In this document: in pieces, positions 6,686 to 13,431 of the stretch
How the letters are laid out: each line of letters begins with the position of its first letter
Numbering within the stretch: the stretch's first letter is position 1
NCBI GenBank assembly: GCA_002784505.1
Contig: PFLF01000046.1
Span: 1 to 13,431, forward strand
Direction of reading: 5' to 3'
From: Candidatus Roizmanbacteria bacterium CG_4_10_14_0_8_um_filter_39_9
GTDB lineage: Bacteria; Patescibacteriota; Microgenomatia; UBA1406; GWC2-37-13
Length of the DNA: 13,431 bases
Translations under genes and position numbers: made by a program
Notes under the pieces: generated by a model
What the model was told of the DNA's origin: nothing
What the model saw: the letters and a program-made list of their open reading frames with translations, nothing else
Database searches by the model: none

Positions 6686-7665
6686 AGATACATGTTGCGG
6701 AGAGTATGAAGACTATTGTATATAGCATATAAGACAGGGTCAACTATCAGGTCAAAACTGCCGACAAATTCAACATATTTTGTTCCATACCCTTCTTTAA
6801 ACCGAGTAAATCCGGACCATGATGAGTTTCCGAGAGATATGGGGGGAAGCGATCCCCACATATCAAACTTCTTTGCCCCCAATTTTTTCCCCAGTAAAAT
6901 TGCTTCCCACATAAGGAGGTTTGCACCCATGGCGTTGCGGTGTAGAACAGATGTTCCGCCATAGGGATAATAAAAAACATCTTTAAAATAAAAGAGCTCA
7001 TACGCTGCAAGTGGTATATCTCCTAAATATGCAATCAGAACATGTGGGATGTTGTTTTTTAAATTCCTCCATATAATTTCGTGATATTTTCTCGTATGTC
7101 CAAAATACTTTTGTCTTTTACATGTTGCAAAATAGAGATCTGAAAATACGGCAAATCCCTCATCGGTGGATATCTCTTTGACAACTACACCTTTCTTTTG
7201 AGCTAAACGGATGTTATATCTTGTTTTCGGTTTAAGATCCTTCATAAGTTCTTCTTCAGTCTTGGTCAGGTCAACCATCTGCGTCCATTCAGGGAATAGA
7301 GGATGAGGGGATTTTATTATTTTGAAATTTGTCATTTGAAATTTGTCATTTTCAACGTAGGGTTCTATTTTGAGAAAAATAATATTGTTTTTCTTTGCAT
7401 AATCAAATAAAAAATCAAGAACATGTTTGGAAGGTATAACTGACCGAGGGAGATATCCTATTTTATACGGAGTATAGGGTATTTTATGGAGTGAAAACTG
7501 AAAAACGTTGATCGGGATATGATTTTCTTGTTCAGTTATTCGAACAACCTCGACCCCTGTTTCTTTTCGTGCTTCCCCCCACTCCCATGTTTGCATGGGG
7601 TGATGTGCCGCAGCATTAAATGCAGTTTGGTCGTATGTTTCCGGAACTATAAAAATAGGGGCCAT
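6670..7665 (-). CDS. FemAB-like aminoacyltransferase (GNAT fold), short form
   Basis: Member of the FemABX family, whose characterised members use aminoacyl-tRNA to add amino acids to the peptidoglycan precursor or bridge. The 331 residues cover two GNAT-like halves: KPKTRYNIRLAQKKGV (146-160), YPYGGTS (234-239) leading into AMGANLLMWEAI (245-256) and FDMWG (267-271), then FTRFKEGYG (286-294). It is shorter than Staphylococcus FemA (about 420) because there is no helical coiled-coil arm. No signal peptide or membrane segment, so it is probably cytoplasmic and acts on lipid-linked precursors. It is the last gene of the glycan cluster, starts 7 nt after the phosphatase-like gene and has its own leaderless-type promoter. 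A 14-bp tandem repeat lies in the linker at residues about 105-115. The substrate could be peptidoglycan or another glycan; the family is firm, the substrate is not. Confidence 0.88.
   Translation of the reverse strand: MAPIFIVPETYDQTAFNAAAHHPMQTWEWGEARKETGVEVVRITEQENHIPINVFQFSLHKIPYTPYKIGYLPRSVIPSKHVLDFLFDYAKKNNIIFLKIEPYVENDKFQMTNFKIIKSPHPLFPEWTQMVDLTKTEEELMKDLKPKTRYNIRLAQKKGVVVKEISTDEGFAVFSDLYFATCKRQKYFGHTRKYHEIIWRNLKNNIPHVLIAYLGDIPLAAYELFYFKDVFYYPYGGTSVLHRNAMGANLLMWEAILLGKKLGAKKFDMWGSLPPISLGNSSWSGFTRFKEGYGTKYVEFVGSFDLIVDPVLYAIYNSLHTLRNMYLSLKK
7321..7348. repeat. Perfect 14-bp tandem repeat (two copies) inside the FemAB-like gene
   Basis: TTTGAAATTTGTCA at 7321-7334 is repeated exactly at 7335-7348, and a degraded TTTTCA follows. 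The unit is not a multiple of three, so the same DNA is read in two frames (NDKFQ, then TNFK) on the minus strand. It falls in a variable linker just before the conserved PHPLFPEW stretch. From memory, similar AAATTTGTCATTTG-type microrepeats are scattered in CPR genomes; I cannot verify this here. Confidence 0.85.
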
Positions 7666-7671
7666 ACCTGT

Positions 7672-7700
7672 ATTATAAGTGACTTTTGTATGTCTGTCGA
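7672..7700 (-). promoter_or_regulatory. Candidate leaderless promoter of the FemAB-like gene
   Basis: On the minus strand: TCGACA (7700-7695, 5 of 6 matches to the -35 consensus), a 17-nt spacer, perfect -10 TATAAT (7677-7672), six bases, then ATG at 7665. The expected RNA start falls on or next to the A of the ATG. The TAA stop of the preceding gene lies within the TATAAT hexamer. It would allow the last gene to be made independently of the glycosyltransferase operon. Confidence 0.65.
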
Positions 7701-9193
7701 ATGATACTAAATAATTCTTTCATTGAAGCCTTTTTTGAAAGCGCTAGAAGAAGAGCAGGATTATTTGTCAGAATAAACGGTTCAGTCATCGGTCCGTAAA
7801 ATCCCCCATGGGTACTTCGCTGTTCTTCAAATGCGAATACTTTTCCATCTTTAACATTTCCAATCACGACAAGGTCACCATTGTTATTAAACTTTGCATA
7901 TTTAGCGAGCGAATCAAGCACTTCAGGCGATATGTAATATTCCTTAAATGGCGCGCCCGTGATCTTTTCTACAACACCATTTTTATATTGAACGGAGCCA
8001 GATGCCGAGATAAGTAATTGCGTGTCTCTTGTCTCCCGCACCAATATCCATCCGACTCCCGGATGTTTGAGAAGATTATCAATAAGATGGGGATACTTAG
8101 CCATCATTTCGTTTAAAAGATACGGGTTTTGGAACCTCTCGGAAAAATACACATGCATCATTGAGCCCGAGGGGACCAGAAATACGTCTTTCCCCCCATC
8201 TATTTGAGGGTTGGATATTTTGCCCTGAGTTTTTATTATTGTTCTTGCCGGGTCTTGAAGTGCCAGTGAAAAAAACGTAACGAGCGATTGTTTAAATTTA
8301 TGCTCAAATACGACGGAATCGGTTTGTCCGTGATCCGACATGATTACCACCTCATATTTCCTCTCAGACTCCTTTGAACTTTCAACCAACGATTTACAGC
8401 ACCAATCAATAAGGCGGAGTGTCCCCTTTGCCATTTTTGATTTTATCGAATAGGTATGTGCAAATTCATCGTAAAGCACATAATCAATAAACAAAATGGG
8501 GGTTTCACGAAGAAGCTCAAGTTCTGCAACATAACTTGCAATATTTCCGAGCAGCGAATGCGATAAGGACTCCAACACCAAGGGAATAAATTTTCTTCGG
8601 CTTTTTTTAAACGCCGATATATATGCGCCTACCAAAATGCTTTTAATGACTAAATAAACAGTATATGTCAGGCGCATGGGATTAAAAAAAACAGCAAGCA
8701 AAACATGAAAGGACTTCAATGTCCGAAATGGCTTTTTTACATTAGAATCTTTACTTGAAAAACTACATTGGCTTGCACCTGCATTATAAACTCCAAGAAT
8801 ACATGAGCCATTTAACAATAATGGTTCTTTTGCTGTAAGATTATTTTCAAATTTTTCAATCTCTTCACTATTATTCCCCCGAACAAAATGGTGCAGAGTT
8901 CGATCATACCATGTAAATGAAGGAATGTTGGTATTATTGCCAAAAAACAATTCAGCTTCAGTTGCAGGGGTTACTGCAGGGACTCCACAACAATAGGGCA
9001 TCAATTGGAAACGGTCTTTTTTTATCAGAGATTTTAAAAATGAGCAGTGTCCCTTTTTTATCTCCTGGCTCAGAATTTCATACCCTAATCCATCAATAAG
9101 AATAATAATTAATCCTTTTTTGGATGTAGGAATGGCGCTTTTTCCCAAACGAAACAACCGTAAGAAGAGAGTAAAAAATAGTTTTCGCATCAT
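7673..9193 (-). CDS. Alkaline-phosphatase-superfamily metalloenzyme (phosphodiesterase/phosphotransferase-like)
   Basis: A 506-residue member of the alkaline phosphatase / type I phosphodiesterase superfamily, binuclear metal enzymes that hydrolyse or transfer phosphate esters. The full ligand set is visible: D34 in LIDGLG, probable nucleophile T75 in PAVTPATEA, D242 and H246 in YDEFAH, D287 and H288 in MSDHGQ, and H462 in STHGG. There is no cleavable signal peptide; the N-terminus is a basic, hydrophobic amphipathic stretch (MRKLFFTLFLRLFR). A hydrophobic insert at about 163-195, flanked by basic residues, could be a membrane-associated hairpin. The ATG overlaps the preceding GT4 stop (ATGA), implying coupled translation and a role in the same pathway. 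Plausible roles are hydrolysing a lipid- or sugar-phosphate intermediate or transferring a phospho-group to the glycan. The superfamily is firm; the reaction is unknown. Confidence 0.85.
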   Translation of the reverse strand: MMRKLFFTLFLRLFRLGKSAIPTSKKGLIIILIDGLGYEILSQEIKKGHCSFLKSLIKKDRFQLMPYCCGVPAVTPATEAELFFGNNTNIPSFTWYDRTLHHFVRGNNSEEIEKFENNLTAKEPLLLNGSCILGVYNAGASQCSFSSKDSNVKKPFRTLKSFHVLLAVFFNPMRLTYTVYLVIKSILVGAYISAFKKSRRKFIPLVLESLSHSLLGNIASYVAELELLRETPILFIDYVLYDEFAHTYSIKSKMAKGTLRLIDWCCKSLVESSKESERKYEVVIMSDHGQTDSVVFEHKFKQSLVTFFSLALQDPARTIIKTQGKISNPQIDGGKDVFLVPSGSMMHVYFSERFQNPYLLNEMMAKYPHLIDNLLKHPGVGWILVRETRDTQLLISASGSVQYKNGVVEKITGAPFKEYYISPEVLDSLAKYAKFNNNGDLVVIGNVKDGKVFAFEEQRSTHGGFYGPMTEPFILTNNPALLLALSKKASMKELFSIIRQTYKSHL

Positions 9194-10320
9194 CTCTTGG
9201 ACAACACTTTGTAATACATTTTTTCAATTTGAGTTGAAATCGAGGGCCACGAATACTTTTTTATTTCTTCTAAACACCAATTGCTTGCTTCGTTTTGTAG
9301 ATCCCTGTGTGTAATCGCATCTACAAGCACTGTTTTTAACGCATGGATATTTTTATGCTCTACAAGAAATTGTGGGGTAGGATAGGTATTCAAAATTTCT
9401 TTGAACGATTCATTTGCAAACCCCACAATAGTACATCCGCATGCCATCGCTTCAAGAATACTTATAGGGTGGGCTTCATCAGAATAAGGTGCGCAAAAAA
9501 TATGTGCATTTTGAAAATATGCTATTTTTTTCTTTCCAATAACCTTCCCCATAAGAGATACGTCTTCCCCCAAATCATTAGTGCGTATAAATCTCCTGCA
9601 CCATTCGTATTCCGGTCCATCCCCTAATATAGTCAGGTGAGTGTCCGGGCACATCTGCTTTACTAATGGAAATGATTTCATGAGGTAATCAATTCCTTTT
9701 CTTTTTACTAAACGACCTACAAATAACAGTTCAGTAACCTTATCTTTACGAAATTGCTTTTTTTGTTTAAAAACTTTCAGGTCTACACCATTGTTAATGA
9801 CCTGTGTTTTGGTTTTAGGACTGCATACTGACCGCCATCGTTTTTCTGTGATCTTTGAAACGAAAATTGCCCCGGTGACATTTTGAGAAAAAAAAGGTTG
9901 AAACATAGGAACGATGACGTTTATTGCATTATGAATAGAGTTATCATCCCACGCATTGTGGAAAGTAACAACTTTCGGTATCTTAACATTTTGTATCAAG
10001 CTCCAGGCAGCAAAGGGTATATACGGTTCATGGATATGAAGGATATCGAATTTATCCGATGAAAAAAATTTTGACAAATTAATACCATTTTTAAGAAAAT
10101 GGACACTTCCCCAATTTCCATTTGGAGTTGGAACTTCAACGGTATATCCAATAGGAGTATAGTTTTCGAACCGTGTTTTAAGAGTTTCAGCACCAAAAAT
10201 TTCAACATACATTCCTTTTTTTCGAAGTTCCTGGGACAGATAGTAGATGTGTTCCTGAACTCCTCCTCCGACCGTTGGATCAGATGAAAAAAATAGCGCA
10301 ACACGTAGTTTTTTCTTCAT
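9190..10320 (-). CDS. GT4 glycosyltransferase, PimA-like
   Basis: Retaining GT-B glycosyltransferase of family GT4, 376 residues. The N-terminal Rossmann half has the glycine-rich GGGVQEH (18-24), HIHEPY (95-100) and TFHNAW (119-124, with H121 at the catalytic histidine position of PimA). The C-terminal half has VGRLVKRKG (201-209), the ILGDGPE nucleotide-sugar loop (231-237) and the EX7E motif with E282 and E290 in DEAHPISILEAMACG. The GGGVQEH and HIHEP features resemble PimA-type enzymes that glycosylate phosphoinositol or other lipid acceptors, so it may act at the membrane face, but acceptor and donor are not determinable. ATGA overlaps at both ends (with the preceding GT4 and with the phosphatase-like gene) place it firmly in the operon. 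AAGAAG sits directly against the ATG, too close for a normal Shine-Dalgarno sequence. Confidence 0.93.
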   Translation of the reverse strand: MKKKLRVALFFSSDPTVGGGVQEHIYYLSQELRKKGMYVEIFGAETLKTRFENYTPIGYTVEVPTPNGNWGSVHFLKNGINLSKFFSSDKFDILHIHEPYIPFAAWSLIQNVKIPKVVTFHNAWDDNSIHNAINVIVPMFQPFFSQNVTGAIFVSKITEKRWRSVCSPKTKTQVINNGVDLKVFKQKKQFRKDKVTELLFVGRLVKRKGIDYLMKSFPLVKQMCPDTHLTILGDGPEYEWCRRFIRTNDLGEDVSLMGKVIGKKKIAYFQNAHIFCAPYSDEAHPISILEAMACGCTIVGFANESFKEILNTYPTPQFLVEHKNIHALKTVLVDAITHRDLQNEASNWCLEEIKKYSWPSISTQIEKMYYKVLSKR

Positions 10321-11438
10321 CTTCTTTTTACTTGTGACATCAGAACTGCTAAGGTTTCTTTAGCACATTTATTCCATGAATAGGTCAGAGTCCTTTTTTT
10401 GCCTTCTGCAATAAGCTGTTTTTGGAGCGACGGATCATATGTCAGAAGCTCCAGCTTATCGAATAAATCTGTCGGATCCTGAGGATCAAAATACAGACAA
10501 GCCTCGCCTCCTATCTCGGGCAAACTGGATGCAAATGAGCTAATCACTGGTGTACCAAAACTCATCGCCTCAAGAAGCGGCAGGCCAAATCCTTCATAAA
10601 AAGATGGGAGAACAAAACAGTGAGAATTTTTATATAAAACAGCAAGCTCATCATCTGTCACATAACCGGTAAAGATGATCTTATTGTTTACATACTGATC
10701 ACGAGCTTCTTTAAATATTTCATCAAATAACCAACCCTTTTTCCCGACTATGACTAGAGAATATTCAGGATGTTTTTTGTTAAAAAACGCAAATGACTTG
10801 ATAAGTGTAATAATATTTTTTCGGGGCTGAAGGGTACCCACATAAAGGATATAAGGAGTATTAAAATGGTATTGTTTTGAAAGCGATGACAATGAACGTG
10901 CTTTTGAAGTTATATTTTTTTCAAAACCATTGTAAATAACCTCAATTTTATTTTCCGTTGTATTATATTGGGCTATAACGTCCTTTTTCGTTGTTTTTGA
11001 AACTGAAATAATTTTTGATGCATTTTTAATTGAGTATCTGGTCCAGTGAGTTAACTGAAACAAATCCCTTTTTAAAAACTCATCAGGGTAGTGGACATAT
11101 GCTACGTCATGAATGGTTACAACTGTTGGGCAGGGACAAAAACGCGGGGCATAATGAGCTGGAGAAAAAAAGACATCAATGGGATGGGTAAATATTCTTT
11201 TGAAAAGTTCAAACGGTAAAAATAATTGGGACCATAAAAATGAGCTGCGAATAATTTTATAGGAATAAAAATCTGTGCCGTCGGGTAGTTCTTTTAGGGG
11301 TGCACTCCTCAGAAAGACTACAAATTGAAGATTTTTTGATGCATGTTTTTGAAAATACTGCAGCAAACGCAGGGTGTATACGGATACACCTACTTTTTCA
11401 CGGACATTGGCTTCATTTCCATCAACACCTATAAGCAT
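10317..11438 (-). CDS. GT4 glycosyltransferase (mannosyltransferase-like)
   Basis: GT4 family enzyme of 373 residues with the MtfB/WbaZ-like layout common in O-antigen and exopolysaccharide clusters. Seen: GVDGNEAN (4-11) and GVSVYTLRL (17-25) at the N-terminus, TIHDVAYVHYP (108-118), SVSKTTKKD (146-153), YVGTLQPRKN (199-208), VGKKGW (231-236), and EX7E with E282 and E290 in FYEGFGLPLLEAM (280-292), followed by ISSFASSLPEIGGEA. It is clearly paralogous to the next upstream gene (same motif order, similar spacing), so the pair may add successive sugars. It begins 6 nt after that gene's stop and overlaps the PimA-like gene by ATGA. An extended -10 promoter candidate lies just ahead. Mannose as the donor sugar is only a guess from family resemblance. 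Confidence 0.93.
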   Translation of the reverse strand: MLIGVDGNEANVREKVGVSVYTLRLLQYFQKHASKNLQFVVFLRSAPLKELPDGTDFYSYKIIRSSFLWSQLFLPFELFKRIFTHPIDVFFSPAHYAPRFCPCPTVVTIHDVAYVHYPDEFLKRDLFQLTHWTRYSIKNASKIISVSKTTKKDVIAQYNTTENKIEVIYNGFEKNITSKARSLSSLSKQYHFNTPYILYVGTLQPRKNIITLIKSFAFFNKKHPEYSLVIVGKKGWLFDEIFKEARDQYVNNKIIFTGYVTDDELAVLYKNSHCFVLPSFYEGFGLPLLEAMSFGTPVISSFASSLPEIGGEACLYFDPQDPTDLFDKLELLTYDPSLQKQLIAEGKKRTLTYSWNKCAKETLAVLMSQVKRR

Positions 11439-11444
11439 ATGTGA

Positions 11445-12554
11445 CTATTGTATCAGGTTTGTAATAGAATCTGTCATTATTTGGTAATAGTTATTCCAAG
11501 TGAATTTTTTGCTTTTTTGCAATCCAGAAGTGATGAGTCTATTTCTTAAAATAGGGTTGTGGATAAGAGAATTCATTGCCTCCTGAATTTTATTAATTGA
11601 GTGTGGATCAAAAAGGAGGCACGAGTTTTCTCCGATTTCACGAAGGGACGATGTTGACGAGGTTGCCGTTGCAACACCCAACTTCATTGCCTCAGCCACA
11701 GGAAAGCCAAATCCTTCATAAAATGAAGGATAAATAAAAAATAAACAAGCACGATATAGTGCGGGCAGTTCCAAATCGGAAACGTAATTGAGGAAATGGA
11801 TGTGGGGATTAAGGCGTTTTTTGAACAATGCAGTCGCCTCATCCCATCCTTGATGCCCGACAACTACCAGATCAACATCGTCTTGCTTAAGGTTTGTATA
11901 TGCCGTAATGAGTCCCTGAATGTTTTTTCTTGGTTCTATTTTTCCCACACTAAGTATAAATTTTTTATTCAACTTATATTTTGCCTTCACTTTTTGCAGG
12001 GTATCTTGTTTGGGATTTATAATATCTACCCCGGGATAATTTGCAACAATTTTATGACCATCTATTTTTAACAAATCTTCTATATCACTTTTTGTTGAAA
12101 GAGAGTCGGCAAATATAAGTGATGATTCTTTCATAACCCACCTCATCCTATTTTGTTGAGTCTGTCGGATGAGGGGATGAACAGTTTTTGGATATTTTAG
12201 ATATGCCAGATCATGAATGATGGTGATTTTAGGAATAAGGGACGGGGGCTCAGTCCAGTCCGACGAGATAAAACAGTCTTGAGGACCAATGATTTTTTCA
12301 ACCTTTAGACGGTGGGCTCTATTCCATAAAAAGCTAAGAGCGGTGGGGGGGAGTTTAATCTCAACCAAACGATGATCCTTCACTTGTATTTCTTTTTTTA
12401 AACTTGGTGAGACACCCTGCCTTAACGAGGAAAAAAAGAATGTCCATTGATTTGATCGATCGTGGGATAGAATGTTGTGTGTTAATCCATTTACAAAACG
12501 CGCAACCCCCGTGCCTTCATAGATGATTTGAGAAATATCAATGCCGATTTTCAT
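11445..12554 (-). CDS. GT4 glycosyltransferase, paralogue of the next gene
   Basis: GT4 enzyme of 369 residues. Seen: GIDISQI (4-10) and GTGVARFV (14-21) in the acceptor-side N-terminus, TIIHDLAYLKYP (111-122), ADSLSTKSDIED (149-160), SVGKIEPRKN (202-211), VVGHQGWDEA (231-240), and EX7E with E280 and E288 in FYEGFGFPVAEAM (278-290), followed by SSTSSLREIGE. Motif order and spacing match the 373-residue GT4 downstream, suggesting an old duplication with divergence in the acceptor-binding half. Its ATG overlaps the stop of the first glycosyltransferase (ATGA), so translation is probably coupled. No Shine-Dalgarno sequence is present. Donor and acceptor are unknown; the cluster context suggests assembly of a surface glycan repeat or glycolipid. 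Confidence 0.93.
   Translation of the reverse strand: MKIGIDISQIIYEGTGVARFVNGLTHNILSHDRSNQWTFFFSSLRQGVSPSLKKEIQVKDHRLVEIKLPPTALSFLWNRAHRLKVEKIIGPQDCFISSDWTEPPSLIPKITIIHDLAYLKYPKTVHPLIRQTQQNRMRWVMKESSLIFADSLSTKSDIEDLLKIDGHKIVANYPGVDIINPKQDTLQKVKAKYKLNKKFILSVGKIEPRKNIQGLITAYTNLKQDDVDLVVVGHQGWDEATALFKKRLNPHIHFLNYVSDLELPALYRACLFFIYPSFYEGFGFPVAEAMKLGVATATSSTSSLREIGENSCLLFDPHSINKIQEAMNSLIHNPILRNRLITSGLQKSKKFTWNNYYQIMTDSITNLIQ
11447..11477 (-). promoter_or_regulatory. Candidate internal extended -10 promoter, leaderless type
   Basis: On the minus strand, TGATACAAT (11455-11447) is an extended -10 with TACAAT as hexamer; ATGACA (11477-11472) is a possible -35 but at a long 19-nt spacing. The ATG of the downstream GT4 lies 8 nt after the hexamer, so the RNA start would be within about 2 nt of it. 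The TAG stop of the preceding gene overlaps the hexamer, the same arrangement as at the FemAB-like gene. Weaker than the other two promoters. Confidence 0.4.
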
Positions 12555-13431
12555 GCTTTTTTAATTCGTTGATAAGCTATTTCTAACTCTTCAGCGATTT
12601 TGCTCCAATTATACTTTTTTTTGACCAATTCATATGCGTTTTTCCTGATAGATTCATAAAGGATTTTATTGGAAAGTACGCGTTTTATCTGTTTTACAAA
12701 TTCATCTGGCGAATTTGCAATAAGTGCATGTTTGTTATCTGAAATGTCTAGTCCTTCGATTCCTGTTTTTGTCGTAACGATCGGAAGACCACTTGCCATA
12801 GCTGCCAAGATTTTAAGACGGGTTCCTCCAGGACCAAAAATCGGCGCAACGAACAAGGTTGACTGCGTATACACTTTTTTTACCAGTTGGGAGTCCTTAG
12901 GATCAATATCAATTATTTTTATCCTTTTTGTATCGGATATATTTAATTTATTGCTTGCATTTTGTCCTGCAATAACTATTTGGATTTGAGGAATTGCCTT
13001 CGCAATTTTAGGGTAAATTTTATCTATGAGATATTGGGCGTCCTCGGTGTTTTGGAGCCAGAAAAAATTACCTACAAACAATAAAATAGGATTCGATAAT
13101 CTTTTAGGATTCAATTTGTTAACAACCAAATCTTCCCCTGCTCCATTGGGGATTATAACCGGTTGTATGGACGGCTCAAGAAGCGACACTGCTTTTTTGT
13201 CAGACTCAGACATGGTCCCAACTAAAAAAGCCTTTCGCCAATAGAAGCGTTCCCAGTAGCGAAGCTTCAAGATATCGAGGGAAAATAGAGGACGGATAAA
13301 AAAAGGCAGACTATTTACGTAGTGCTGATATACTTTATATTCAATTGTTTGCTCAACCAATAAAATTGGGATATCTGTTTCGATGATATGCGGCATGATG
13401 TAAAATGTCTCAGCATGAATTACATCAAAGT
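12551..13431 (-). CDS. GT4-like glycosyltransferase lacking the conserved Glu, 5'-truncated
   Basis: Glycosyltransferase of the GT1/GT4 superfamily (Glyco_trans_1_4 type). The frame stays open to the window edge: residues FDVIHAETFYI, typical of the GT4 N-terminal half, precede the ATG at 13396, so that ATG is internal and the true start lies outside. About 292 residues are visible. Seen: YWRKAFLVGTMSESDKKA, IPNGAGED, LFVGNFFWLQNTEDA, IVIAGQNAS and FGPGGTRLKILAAMASGLPIVTT (split by family as donor-binding loop and helix). In relatives this loop reads GGTRLKILEAMA; here the glutamate is alanine (GCA at nt 12805-12803). The enzyme may be impaired, or may bind its donor differently. It overlaps the next GT4 by ATGA. 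First visible gene of the cluster; more glycan genes probably lie beyond the window edge. Confidence 0.88.
   Translation of the reverse strand, partial: FDVIHAETFYIMPHIIETDIPILLVEQTIEYKVYQHYVNSLPFFIRPLFSLDILKLRYWERFYWRKAFLVGTMSESDKKAVSLLEPSIQPVIIPNGAGEDLVVNKLNPKRLSNPILLFVGNFFWLQNTEDAQYLIDKIYPKIAKAIPQIQIVIAGQNASNKLNISDTKRIKIIDIDPKDSQLVKKVYTQSTLFVAPIFGPGGTRLKILAAMASGLPIVTTKTGIEGLDISDNKHALIANSPDEFVKQIKRVLSNKILYESIRKNAYELVKKKYNWSKIAEELEIAYQRIKKA

Noticed and set aside
13394..13396. ATG at 13396 as the start of the first glycosyltransferase
   Set aside because: The open frame upstream encodes FDVIHAETFYI, typical GT4 sequence, so the protein continues past the edge.
1..13431. Alternative genetic code (TGA read as an amino acid, as in some CPR groups)
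   Set aside because: TGA ends several genes exactly at ATGA overlaps with the next start, and proteins end at normal family length. Standard code.
1..13431. CRISPR arrays, tRNA or rRNA genes, insertion sequences
   Set aside because: No spaced repeats, transposase or structural RNA motifs seen, and no gap long enough to hold them; the longest is 48 nt.

Overview
The window is a gene-dense, AT-rich bacterial segment with almost no intergenic space: the longest gap between genes is 48 nt (4233-4280). All reading frames end normally with TAA, TAG or TGA, so the standard code applies. The style suggests a reduced-genome member of the Candidate Phyla Radiation (Patescibacteria), perhaps Microgenomates. 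Supporting signs are very tight packing, almost no Shine-Dalgarno motifs, a short FemAB-like protein, a three-cysteine ferredoxin beside a two-subunit 2-oxoacid oxidoreductase, and a cluster of GT4 glycosyltransferases. This placement is inferred from style and remembered families; no search was run.

Region 1 (2-4232, + strand) is an iron-sulfur and redox run: the 3' part of sufS (cysteine desulfurase), sufU (scaffold or sulfur acceptor), a small ferredoxin with three instead of four cluster cysteines, korA (fused gamma-alpha 2-oxoacid:ferredoxin oxidoreductase subunit) and korB (TPP/4Fe-4S subunit). The genes are spaced from -1 to 19 nt and are probably co-transcribed. SufS and SufU would supply sulfur for the clusters that KorB and the ferredoxin need; the ferredoxin is the obvious candidate electron acceptor.

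Region 2 (4242-6662, + strand) is the ATP-dependent protease gene lon. It has its own near-perfect sigma70-type promoter (TTGACA, 17-nt spacer, extended -10 TATACT). An inverted repeat with the arms-and-N9 geometry of the HrcA operator CIRCE is superimposed on it, suggesting heat-shock control by HrcA. The transcript would have only about 4 nt before the ATG.

Region 3 (13431-6670, - strand, convergent with lon) is a surface-glycan cluster. In transcription order it holds a 5'-truncated GT4-like glycosyltransferase, two related EX7E GT4 enzymes, a PimA-like GT4, an alkaline-phosphatase-superfamily metalloenzyme and a FemAB-like aminoacyltransferase. Three of the five junctions are ATGA overlaps and the other two are 6-7 nt. 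At both non-overlapping junctions a promoter-like -10 hexamer straddles the stop codon of the preceding gene, placing the predicted RNA start at or within 2 nt of the next ATG (leaderless). The cluster probably builds and decorates a cell-surface glycan or glycolipid.

The points most worth following up are the CIRCE-like operator on lon, the leaderless and SD-less gene-start architecture, the loss of the conserved glutamate in the first glycosyltransferase, the phosphatase-like and FemAB-like pair at the end of the glycan operon, and a 14-bp tandem repeat inserted in the FemAB-like gene. No RNA genes, CRISPR arrays, insertion sequences or tRNAs were seen.
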